Assembly: GCA_934661135.1 (NCBI GenBank) | Contig: CAKUJA010000097.1 | Location: forward strand, 1 to 7,590 | Source of the DNA: an uncultured Oscillospiraceae bacterium | GTDB lineage: Bacteria > Bacillota > Clostridia > Oscillospirales > Oscillospiraceae | Length of the DNA: 7,590 nucleotides | Direction of reading: 5' to 3' | Shown: positions 1-5,616 of the stretch, piece after piece | Numbering within the stretch: position 1 is the first letter of the stretch | Layout: each line of letters opens with the position of its first letter | Position numbers and translations under genes: made by a program | Notes under the pieces: model-generated | What the model was told of the DNA's origin: nothing | Databases searched by the model: none | Seen by the model: only the letters and a program-made list of their open reading frames with translations

Positions 1-771
1 CGCGAGCTGCGGAACCTGCGCGGGCGCGTATTTTCGATGGTGTTCCAGGATCCGATGACGGCGCTGAACCCGAGTATGACGATCGGGAGCCAGATTGCCG
101 AGGCCGTCTGTGCCCATGACCGGCGGCTGCCGCGCGAAGCGGTGCGGGCGCGCGTGGAGGAGCTGATGGAGCTTGTCGGCATTGACCGGGCGGCAGAGCG
201 GATGCGCGCCTATCCGCACCAGTTCTCCGGAGGAATGCGGCAGCGCGCGGTGCTGGCCATTGCGTTGGCCGGCAACCCGAGTATCCTGTTTGCCGACGAG
301 CCGACGACAGCGCTGGACGTGACGATTCAGGCGCAGATTTTGGATTTGCTGCGCGAGGTGCAGCAAAAGCTCGGCACGGCGACAGTGCTCGTGTCGCACG
401 ACCTCGGCGTTGTGGCGCGCGCGGCGGATCGCGTGGCCGTGATGTACGCGGGAAAGATCGTGGAGATCGGGACGGCGGAGGAGGTCTATTACGACCCGCG
501 CCATCCGTATACCTGGGCGCTGCTGCGGGCGCTGCCGGCGCTGGCAAAACACGGGCAGCCGCTCTATACGATCCCGGGAATGCCGCCGACGCTGATTGAT
601 CCGCCAGAGGGCGATGCGTTCGCCGAGCGGAACGAGTATGCGCTCGGCATAGACTACCGTCAGGCGCCGCCGATGTTCCGCGTGACGGATACGCACTGGG
701 CGGCGACGTGGCTGTTCGATCCGCGCGCGCCGAAGGTGACGCCGCCGCTGGAGGGACTATGGCATGAATGA
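1..771 (+). CDS. Opp/Dpp/Nik-family ABC importer ATPase 1 (OppD/DppD type), 5' partial
   Basis: Cytoplasmic ATP-hydrolysing subunit of an importer for oligopeptides, dipeptides or nickel. The frame is open from base 1, so the start and Walker A lie left of the window; 256 residues are visible. In window numbering, the Q-loop is FQD at 15-17, the signature is FSGGMRQR at 75-82, Walker B is ILFADEP at 95-101 and the switch histidine is H133 in SHD. A C-terminal oligo/dipeptide-transporter extension follows (HPYTWALL near 168, then PGMPPTL). In many OppD/DppD proteins this tail carries cysteines that bind a 4Fe-4S cluster. Here the matching places read GDAF, RNEYA and GIDY, so the cysteines are gone, as I recall for some Firmicute OppD proteins. 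It overlaps the next gene by 8 bases, implying translational coupling. Family assignment is firm; substrate is unknown. Confidence 0.93.
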   Translation, partial: RELRNLRGRVFSMVFQDPMTALNPSMTIGSQIAEAVCAHDRRLPREAVRARVEELMELVGIDRAAERMRAYPHQFSGGMRQRAVLAIALAGNPSILFADEPTTALDVTIQAQILDLLREVQQKLGTATVLVSHDLGVVARAADRVAVMYAGKIVEIGTAEEVYYDPRHPYTWALLRALPALAKHGQPLYTIPGMPPTLIDPPEGDAFAERNEYALGIDYRQAPPMFRVTDTHWAATWLFDPRAPKVTPPLEGLWHE

Positions 772-1666
772 GGATATTTTGCTTTCGGTGGAGCATTTGA
801 CGCACAGCTTCCCGGTGACGCGGCAGCTCCGTGTGCAAGCGCTGGACGACCTGTCGTTTCAGATTCGGCGGGGCGAGATTTTTGGTTTGGTCGGGGAGTC
901 CGGCTCGGGAAAGTCAACGGCGGCGCGCTGCATTATGAATCTTTGCCGCCCGGACGCGGGAAAAATCCTGTACGATGGGATTGACGTATGTGACAGGGCG
1001 CAGTTCCGCGCGAACCGCCGCAGGCTGCAAACGGAGCGGCAGATGATTTTTCAGGACTCGGCGTCGAGCCTTGACCCGCGGATGCGCGTGGCAGAGCTGA
1101 TTGCGGAGCCGCTGCGGATTGCGCATCGGCGGACGGTGCGCGGCTCGGCGCGGGAGGAAGCGGCATTTCAGATGAAATACGTGGGGCTGGATGCGGCATA
1201 TCTGGACAAGTATCCTGCGGCACTTTCCGGCGGACAGCGGCAGCGCGTGGCAATTGCGCGGGCGCTGACGATGGAGCCGCAATTGCTGGTAGCGGACGAG
1301 CCGGTTTCGGCGCTGGATGTTTCGATTCAGGCGCAGATCGTCAATCTGTTCCGCCATTTGCAGGATGAGCACGGATTTACGTTTTTGTTTATCGCGCACG
1401 ACCTTTCAATGGTGCGCTATCTCTGCGACCGGGTCGGCGTACTCTACCGCGGGAGGCTGGTGGAGTGTGCGCCGGCGGAGGAGCTGTTTTGCCATCCGCT
1501 GCACCGCTATACGAAGGCGCTGCTCTCGGCCATTCCGCTGCCCGACCCGCTGCGCGAGCGGGCGCGCAGGCTCGTGACATTTGACGAGAGGGAATTTGAC
1601 CCGCATGGCGCATGGCGGCAGGCCGCGCCGGAGCACTTTGTGCTGGAAGGGGGCGCAGCGCAATGA
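764..1666 (+). CDS. Opp/Dpp/Nik-family ABC importer ATPase 2 (OppF/DppF type)
   Basis: Second ATP-binding subunit, pairing with the upstream ATPase as the nucleotide-binding heterodimer on the inner membrane face. It has 300 residues and all ABC motifs: Walker A GESGSGKS at 44-51, Q-loop Q97, signature LSGGQ at 154-158, Walker B LLVADEP at 174-180, and switch histidine H212 in AHD. The C-terminal oligo/dipeptide-transporter tail starts near 230, with HPLHRYTKALLSAIP at about 244-258, and ends in an HFVLE motif typical of OppF-like proteins. It is slightly shorter than many OppF proteins, because the N-terminal lead-in is brief. The start at 764 is supported by GGAGGG at 750-755, eight bases upstream. 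The stop overlaps the next gene's start as ATGA. Substrate cannot be read from an ATPase. Confidence 0.95.
   Translation: MNEDILLSVEHLTHSFPVTRQLRVQALDDLSFQIRRGEIFGLVGESGSGKSTAARCIMNLCRPDAGKILYDGIDVCDRAQFRANRRRLQTERQMIFQDSASSLDPRMRVAELIAEPLRIAHRRTVRGSAREEAAFQMKYVGLDAAYLDKYPAALSGGQRQRVAIARALTMEPQLLVADEPVSALDVSIQAQIVNLFRHLQDEHGFTFLFIAHDLSMVRYLCDRVGVLYRGRLVECAPAEELFCHPLHRYTKALLSAIPLPDPLRERARRLVTFDEREFDPHGAWRQAAPEHFVLEGGAAQ
1645..1653 (+). promoter_or_regulatory. Ribosome binding site that decides the permease B start
   Basis: GGAAGGGGG lies nine bases upstream of the ATG at 1663. It favours that codon over the in-frame ATG at 1612, which would add 17 uncharacteristic residues and overlap the upstream gene by 55 bases. 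Confidence 0.7.
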
Positions 1667-2658
1667 GAGCAGGAAGGATTGCGGCGAGGGTGCTGCGGAC
1701 GGCGCTGGTGTTTGCGGTGAGCCTGCTCGTGCTGTCGCTGGTGGTGTTTGGGGTGGCGCGGCTGGCGCCGGGCGACCCGCTGCGCGCATATTTCGGCGAC
1801 CGCGTGGAGAAAATGAGCGCTGAGGAGCGGGCGTGGGCCGAGGAAAAGCTCGGACTGGACGAGCCGCTGCTGACGCAGTACGGCAAATGGCTGGCGGGCG
1901 CGGTGCACGGCGAGTTCGGCATTTCGTATCAATATAAAATGGATGTGCTGGAGGTCATCCGGCTGCGGCTGCCCTACACGCTGCGGCTCGGCGGGGTCGG
2001 CTTTCTGCTGATCTTTTTCGGCGCGCTGGGACTCGGCGCACTCTGCGCGCGGCGGGAGGGCGGTCTTGCCGACCGGGTGATCTGCCGGGTGGGAACCGTG
2101 ATGAGCTGCGTGCCGGAATTCTGGCTGTCGCTGGTGCTGATTTTGATCTTCGCAGTGCAGCTCCGCTGGCTGCCAAGCTCCGGGGCGTACAGCGCGGGCG
2201 GAAACGGCGGCGCGGCGGATCGGGTCCGGCATTTGATTCTGCCGTTGGTCGTGGTGGTGCTGGGTCACCTCTGGTACTATGCGTATCTGGTGCGCAACCG
2301 GCTGCTGGAGGAGATTCACGCGGACTATGTGCTGCTGGCCAAGAGCAAGGGAGTGCCGCAGCGACGGATTTTGCTGCGGCACTGTCTGCGAAACGTGATG
2401 CCGGCGTACCTTTCGCTGATGGCGATTGCCGTGCCGCACGTCATTGGCGGGACGTATATTGTGGAGAGCGTGTTTTCCTACCCCGGCCTTGGGAGACTGA
2501 GTTACGAGAGCGCGCAGTATCAGGATTACAATCTGCTGATGGTGCTGTGCATGATGACGGGCGCGGCAGTGATTTTGTGCAATCTGATTGCGCAGGCGAT
2601 CAATGCGCGGATTGATCCGCGGCTGCGCGGAAGCGAGGTGCTGGACGATGCAGGATGA
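1663..2658 (+). CDS. ABC importer permease B (OppB/DppB/NikB type)
   Basis: Inner-membrane subunit forming half of the translocation channel, 331 residues. The N-terminus fits the family: a first membrane helix at about 12-32 followed by the characteristic RLAPGDP at 33-39. Further hydrophobic helices lie near 108-128, 150-166, 190-210, 252-270 and 291-313, giving the usual six. The cytoplasmic EAA loop that docks on the ATPases spans about 216-248 (HADYVLLAKSKG, then RHCLRNVMPAYL). A late ESVFSYPGLG motif at 268-277 is also typical. I chose the ATG at 1663 because it makes an ATGA overlap with the upstream stop and has a good ribosome binding site. The end overlaps permease C by 11 bases. 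Peptide versus nickel specificity is unresolved. Confidence 0.94.
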   Translation: MRAGRIAARVLRTALVFAVSLLVLSLVVFGVARLAPGDPLRAYFGDRVEKMSAEERAWAEEKLGLDEPLLTQYGKWLAGAVHGEFGISYQYKMDVLEVIRLRLPYTLRLGGVGFLLIFFGALGLGALCARREGGLADRVICRVGTVMSCVPEFWLSLVLILIFAVQLRWLPSSGAYSAGGNGGAADRVRHLILPLVVVVLGHLWYYAYLVRNRLLEEIHADYVLLAKSKGVPQRRILLRHCLRNVMPAYLSLMAIAVPHVIGGTYIVESVFSYPGLGRLSYESAQYQDYNLLMVLCMMTGAAVILCNLIAQAINARIDPRLRGSEVLDDAG

Positions 2659-3517
2659 GTTTCAGATTGTCGGCGCACGCCCCGCACCGGTCAGGGCGGC
2701 AAAGCGGACACCGTGGCGAAAGGGAAAGCCGGTCACCGCGATGCTGGTGCTGGCGGGACTTGTGCTCGGGTGCCTGTGCTGCGGCCTGTTTTTGCCGAAG
2801 AACCCGACGTATATGGACTTGGCGCACTGCAACGCTGCGCCGGGGAAGGAATTCTGGTTCGGCACGGACGCGATGGGGCGCGACATTTTCTCGATGATCT
2901 GGTATGGCGGGCGTGTGTCGCTGACGATCGGTTTTTTGGCGACGGCGATTTCGACGCTGCTGGCGATTGTGATCGGCAGTCTCAGCGGGTGCGTGGGCGG
3001 CTGGCCTGACCGGCTGCTGATGCGTGCGACGGAGCTGCTGCTCAGCATCCCGGAGTTGTTGCTGGTGCTGCTGCTTCAGGCAATTTTGGGCAAGGCGAGC
3101 GTATGGAGCCTGTCGCTGGTGATCGGTGTGACCGGCTGGACGAGCATTGCGAAGGTGGTGCGAACCGAGGTACGGCGGCTGCGTGAGAGCGAGTATGTGC
3201 TGGCGTCGCGCGGCATGGGCGGCGGATTTTTCCATGTGCTGTTCCGCCATCTGGCGCCGAACTTCCTGTCGTCCATTCTGTTTATGATTGTGATGAATGT
3301 GCGCAGCGCGATGCTGGCGGAGTCGACCCTGAGCTTTCTCGGGTTGGGACTGCCGCTGGAGATTGTCTCCTGGGGCAGTATGCTGTCGCTGGCACAGCAG
3401 GCGCTTTTGACGGATAGCTGGTGGAGCGTGGTGATTCCCGGCGTGTTCCTCGCGGGAACGATGCTCTGCATTACGGATATTGGCAACGCGCTGCGCAGAC
3501 GCGGCGGCGTGCACTGA
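2648..3517 (+). CDS. ABC importer permease C (OppC/DppC/NikC type)
   Basis: Partner permease of the B subunit, 289 residues. After a short cytoplasmic N-terminus there is a first helix at about 28-49. Then comes the family hallmark WFGTDAMGRDIFS at 70-82 before the main transmembrane domain. Further helices lie near 90-115, 130-147, 153-170, 205-225 and 258-278. The EAA docking loop is at about 178-207 (ESEYVLASRGMG, then FRHLAPNF). STLSFLGLGLP at 226-236 is another conserved C-type motif. The chosen ATG at 2648 has GAGGTG at 2635-2640. Longer in-frame starts further upstream would be buried in the B gene. It is the last transporter gene, and a substrate-binding protein, if linked, must lie upstream of the window. 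Opp, Dpp and Nik permeases share these motifs, so the substrate is not determined. Confidence 0.94.
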   Translation: MQDEFQIVGARPAPVRAAKRTPWRKGKPVTAMLVLAGLVLGCLCCGLFLPKNPTYMDLAHCNAAPGKEFWFGTDAMGRDIFSMIWYGGRVSLTIGFLATAISTLLAIVIGSLSGCVGGWPDRLLMRATELLLSIPELLLVLLLQAILGKASVWSLSLVIGVTGWTSIAKVVRTEVRRLRESEYVLASRGMGGGFFHVLFRHLAPNFLSSILFMIVMNVRSAMLAESTLSFLGLGLPLEIVSWGSMLSLAQQALLTDSWWSVVIPGVFLAGTMLCITDIGNALRRRGGVH

Positions 3518-3535
3518 GCGGAAAGGAGCGGAAAG

Positions 3536-3949
3536 ATGAAACTCATGGTGATGGACGCGCAGGGCGGCGGCATCGGCAAACAGGTTGTGGCCGCGGTGCG
3601 CAAGCAGCTTCCGGGCATGACGATTACAGCGGTTGGCACGAACAGCGCGGCAACGGCGGCGATGCTCCGCGCGGGCGCGGACGAGGCCGCGACCGGCGAG
3701 AACGCCGTGGTGGTGTGCAGCCGGCGGGCGGACGTGATTGTGGGGCCGATCGGGATTGTGATTGCGGACGCGCTGCTTGGCGAGGTGACGCCGCGGATGG
3801 CGGCTGCCGTGGGGCAGAGCGGCGCGAAGCGGATTTTGATTCCGGTGAACCACTGCGCAAACTTTGTTGTGGGCGTGGCAGACTTCGGAATCGGGCAGTT
3901 GGTGGACTGCGTGGTCGCAGAATTGCAGAAAATGCAGGAAACCGCTTGA
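3536..3949 (+). CDS. DUF3842 family protein of unknown function
   Basis: A small soluble protein of 137 residues that I recognise as DUF3842; no biochemical function is known to me. It begins with MVMDAQGGGIGK (4-15), a strand followed by a glycine-rich loop like nucleotide-binding folds. It then has GTNSAATAAMLRAGAD at 34-49, the strongly patterned ADVIVGPIGIVIAD at 65-78, and ILIPVNHC at 100-107, whose Asn-His-Cys could be catalytic or metal-binding. No signal peptide or membrane segment is seen. AAAGGAG at 3522-3528 sets the start. It follows permease C by 18 bases, so it belongs to the transporter operon, and it precedes the NPN-synthesis genes. A role in nickel or NPN handling is only an inference from this position. 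Confidence 0.88.
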   Translation: MKLMVMDAQGGGIGKQVVAAVRKQLPGMTITAVGTNSAATAAMLRAGADEAATGENAVVVCSRRADVIVGPIGIVIADALLGEVTPRMAAAVGQSGAKRILIPVNHCANFVVGVADFGIGQLVDCVVAELQKMQETA

Positions 3950-3975
3950 CCGGCGGCCGGGGACTGTGTTAACAT
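3946..3975 (+). promoter_or_regulatory. Probable sigma-A promoter for larEBC
   Basis: TTGACC at 3946-3951 (five of six to the -35 consensus) overlaps the DUF3842 stop codon. An 18-base spacer follows, then TAACAT at 3970-3975 (four of six to the -10 consensus), with a TG three bases ahead of it at 3966-3967. Transcription would start near 3981-3983. The 8-base palindrome TGTTAACA at 3967-3974 overlaps the -10 and could be part of an operator, but I cannot name a regulator. Read-through from the transporter operon may also feed these genes. Confidence 0.5.
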
Positions 3976-3987
3976 GACTGGGAAATG

Positions 3988-4003
3988 GGCACGACGACGT
4001 GCC
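3988..4003 (+). repeat. Short inverted repeat / hairpin at the leader 5' end
   Basis: Six-base arms GGCACG and CGTGCC flank a four-base ACGA centre, with wobble pairs possible on the outside (3987 with 4004, 3986 with 4005). It lies just after the predicted transcription start, so it may act as an RNA hairpin of the leader or as a DNA operator dyad. The sequence does not decide between these. Confidence 0.5.
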
Positions 4004-4062
4004 TGCGGGGACTGAAGTTCCTTTCTCGGCGCAAATTTACAGAAAAAAAGGTAAGTCAGGAA

Positions 4063-4105
4063 GGAATACGATCCCGAGAAAGGGGATCGTATGCCTTTTT
4101 TGTTT
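4063..4105 (+). terminator. Intrinsic terminator upstream of larE (attenuator)
   Basis: A perfect 10-base-pair stem joins 4066-4075 and 4083-4092 across a 7-base loop (GAGAAAG). It can be lengthened past an A-G mismatch by two G-C pairs (4063/4064 with 4095/4094). Six T residues follow at 4096-4101, then GTTT. The T tract ends just before the larE ribosome binding site, leaving no room for a promoter downstream. Transcripts reaching larE must therefore pass through this structure. It could also serve as the end of the transporter operon, but its placement argues for conditional termination. Confidence 0.85.
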
Positions 4106-4112
4106 GGAGGAG
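4106..4112 (+). promoter_or_regulatory. larE ribosome binding site
   Basis: GGAGGAG sits five bases before the ATG at 4118 and immediately after the terminator T tract. It selects this ATG over the in-frame ATG at 4091, which lies inside the terminator stem and has no ribosome binding site. Confidence 0.8.
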
Positions 4113-4117
4113 ACCCT

Positions 4118-4864
4118 ATGGAATTACAGGAATTTTTCAGACAGAATCCGAGAGCGGCGCTTGGCTTTTCCGGCGGCGTGGATTCGTCGTATTTGTTATA
4201 TGCGGCGCGGCAGTACGGCGCGGAGGTGCAGCCCTACTACATCAAGACGGCGTTTCAGCCGGAATTTGAGTTTGAGGACGCGAAGCGGCTCTGCCGCGAG
4301 ATCGGCGCGGAGCTGACGGTATTGGAGCTGGACGCGCTGGCTGACCCGGCGGTGGCGGCTAACCCTGCCGACCGCTGCTATTTCTGCAAGCGGGCGCTGT
4401 TTGGCACGCTGAGCCGGCGCGCGCTGGCCGATGGGTACACGCTGCTGCTCGACGGCACAAACGCATCGGACGACACCGGAGATCGGCCGGGAATGCGGGC
4501 GCTGCGGGAGCTGGCGGTGCGCTCGCCGCTGCGGGAGTGCGGATTGACAAAGGCAGAGATCCGTGCGCGGTCGAAGGAGGCGGGACTGTTTACATGGGAC
4601 AAGCCGGCCTACGCCTGCCTTGCCACACGGATACCGGCCGGAGAGACGATTACGGCGGAAAAGCTGGAAAAGACGGAGCGGGCGGAGACCTATCTGTTCT
4701 CACTGGGATTGACGGACTTCCGCGTGCGCTATTTTGCAGGCGCGGCGCGGATTCAGGTGCCGGAGGGACAGGTTCCGCTGGTGCTGGAGAAGCGGGCGGA
4801 AATTTTGACGGAGCTGAAAAAGGATTACCCGGCGGTGCTGCTGGATTTGGAGGTGCGAGGATGA
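4118..4864 (+). CDS. larE: LarE, ATP-dependent sulfur transferase of NPN cofactor synthesis
   Basis: LarE adenylates the carboxylates of pyridinium-3,5-biscarboxylic acid mononucleotide and replaces them with thiocarboxylates, in the cytoplasm. This protein has 248 residues. The PP-loop SGGVDSS at 18-24 binds ATP pyrophosphate. Other family motifs are LDGTNASDD at 111-119, RPGMRAL at 123-129, SPLRECGLTK at 136-145 and WDKPAYACLATRIPAG at 160-175. Cysteines C87 and C90 (RCYFCK) plus C167 (YACLA) stand out. The well-studied Lactobacillus plantarum enzyme, which sacrifices its single active cysteine (C176), lacks the RCYFC pair. Its cysteine aligns with A166 here. The three-cysteine pattern matches LarE proteins reported to carry a 4Fe-4S cluster, so recycling sulfur transfer is likely but inferred. 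The end overlaps larB by ATGA. Confidence 0.95.
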   Translation: MELQEFFRQNPRAALGFSGGVDSSYLLYAARQYGAEVQPYYIKTAFQPEFEFEDAKRLCREIGAELTVLELDALADPAVAANPADRCYFCKRALFGTLSRRALADGYTLLLDGTNASDDTGDRPGMRALRELAVRSPLRECGLTKAEIRARSKEAGLFTWDKPAYACLATRIPAGETITAEKLEKTERAETYLFSLGLTDFRVRYFAGAARIQVPEGQVPLVLEKRAEILTELKKDYPAVLLDLEVRG

Positions 4865-5616
4865 GCGAGAATGTACGCGCGATGCTGGAGGGCGTGAAGG
4901 ACGGAAGCGTGTCGGTGGACGATGCGCTGCTGCGGCTGAAAGCTGCGCCGTTTGAGGACTTGGGATATGCGAAGGTCGATCTGCACCGCGCCGTCCGGCA
5001 GGGCGCGGCGGAGGTGATCTACGGCGCGGGAAAGACGCCGGAGCAGATCACGGGTATTGCAGCGCGGATGCGGGAGCACGGCGTGGAGCCGATTCTGATT
5101 ACGCGGCTCTCGCCGGAAGCGGCCGAGATCGTCGCAGGAAGCATCGATCTAGACTATCGTGCGGAGGCGAGGATCGGCATTGTGGGGCGAATCCCGGAGC
5201 CGGACGGCGCGGGAATCGTTGTGGTGGCGACGGGCGGCACGTCGGATATTCCGGTTGCGGAGGAGGCGGCGCTGACCGCAGAGGTACACGGCAGCCGCGT
5301 GGTGCGGCTCTACGATGTGGGCGTGGCCGGACTGCACCGGCTGCTGGCGCACACGGAGGAGCTGATGGCGGCGCGGGCAATCGTGGCCGTGGCGGGGATG
5401 GAGGGTGCACTGGCGAGCGTGATCGGCGGACTGGTGGACTGCCCGGTGATCGCCGTGCCGACGAGCGTGGGATATGGCGCGAGCTTCGGCGGAATCGCGG
5501 CGCTGCTGGCGATGCTCAACTCCTGCGCAAGCGGCGTGAGCGTCGTGAACATTGACAATGGCTTTGGCGCGGGATACCTTGCCAACAGAATCAACCATCC
5601 GGGAGGGAATCGATGA
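4861..5616 (+). CDS. larB: LarB, NaAD carboxylase/hydrolase (first step of NPN synthesis)
   Basis: LarB carboxylates the pyridinium ring of nicotinic acid adenine dinucleotide with CO2 and cleaves off AMP, giving pyridinium-3,5-biscarboxylic acid mononucleotide. The protein has 251 residues, a normal length. An N-terminal helical part leads to VDLHRAVRQGAAEVIYG at 39-55. The PurE/AIR-carboxylase-like C-terminal half carries ATGGTSDIPVAEEA at 123-136, AGMEGAL at 178-184 and PTSVGYGASFGG at 200-211, then LNSCASG at 219-225. By motif alignment D40, E181 and C222 correspond to catalytic D42, E180 and C221 of the L. plantarum enzyme; the cysteine forms the covalent substrate adduct there. The start has GGAGG at 4849-4853 and forms ATGA with the larE stop. 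An upstream in-frame ATG at 4537 lies inside larE and is not used. Confidence 0.95.
   Translation: MSENVRAMLEGVKDGSVSVDDALLRLKAAPFEDLGYAKVDLHRAVRQGAAEVIYGAGKTPEQITGIAARMREHGVEPILITRLSPEAAEIVAGSIDLDYRAEARIGIVGRIPEPDGAGIVVVATGGTSDIPVAEEAALTAEVHGSRVVRLYDVGVAGLHRLLAHTEELMAARAIVAVAGMEGALASVIGGLVDCPVIAVPTSVGYGASFGGIAALLAMLNSCASGVSVVNIDNGFGAGYLANRINHPGGNR

Larger units (their letters stand above)
3982..4117 (+). promoter_or_regulatory. larE 5' leader: candidate riboswitch/attenuator, class unknown
   Basis: The leader contains competing helices, all checked base by base. A first hairpin pairs GGCACG (3988-3993) with CGTGCC (3998-4003) across an ACGA loop. P1 pairs 4018-4025 with 4059-4066 (seven Watson-Crick pairs and one G-U). 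It encloses a second hairpin, 4035-4040 with 4051-4056, whose loop is almost all A. The same 5' strand can instead pair 4020-4029 with 4074-4083, ten perfect Watson-Crick pairs extendable by two G-U pairs to 4018 and 4085. That is an antiterminator invading the loop and upper stem of the terminator. P1 plus terminator would be OFF and the antiterminator ON. I see no match to riboswitch consensuses I know. The ligand is unknown; nickel, NPN or a precursor are guesses from the downstream genes. Confidence 0.62.

Noticed and set aside
2600..3853. Long minus-strand open frame (417 codons) opposite the permease and DUF3842 genes
   Set aside because: It is rich in H, R, Q and A as expected for the complement of GC-rich coding DNA, and lies opposite well-recognised genes. 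Similar shadows occur at 1507-2439, 5310-6134 and 6216-6800.
3988..4003. Guanidine-II (mini-ykkC) riboswitch, suggested by the ACGA hairpin loop
   Set aside because: That class needs two hairpins with ACGR loops; only one is present, and the downstream genes are not guanidine-related.
3974..4015. A 13-codon frame with consecutive arginine codons, possible leader peptide
   Set aside because: Its ATG overlaps the predicted -10 box, so it would not be on the transcript, and it has no ribosome binding site. The RNA pairing explains the leader better.
4091..4117. Alternative larE start at the in-frame ATG at 4091
   Set aside because: It lies in the 3' arm of the terminator and lacks a ribosome binding site. 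The ATG at 4118 has GGAGGAG at good spacing and fits the family N-terminus.
3985..4269. A 94-codon plus-strand frame running across the leader into larE
   Set aside because: It has no ribosome binding site, crosses the terminator hairpin and overlaps larE in the wrong frame; its translation resembles no protein I know.
4537..4860. 108-codon N-terminal extension of LarB
   Set aside because: It lies inside larE in another frame and is glycine- and arginine-rich. The ATG at 4861 gives the normal LarB length, with a ribosome binding site and an ATGA junction.
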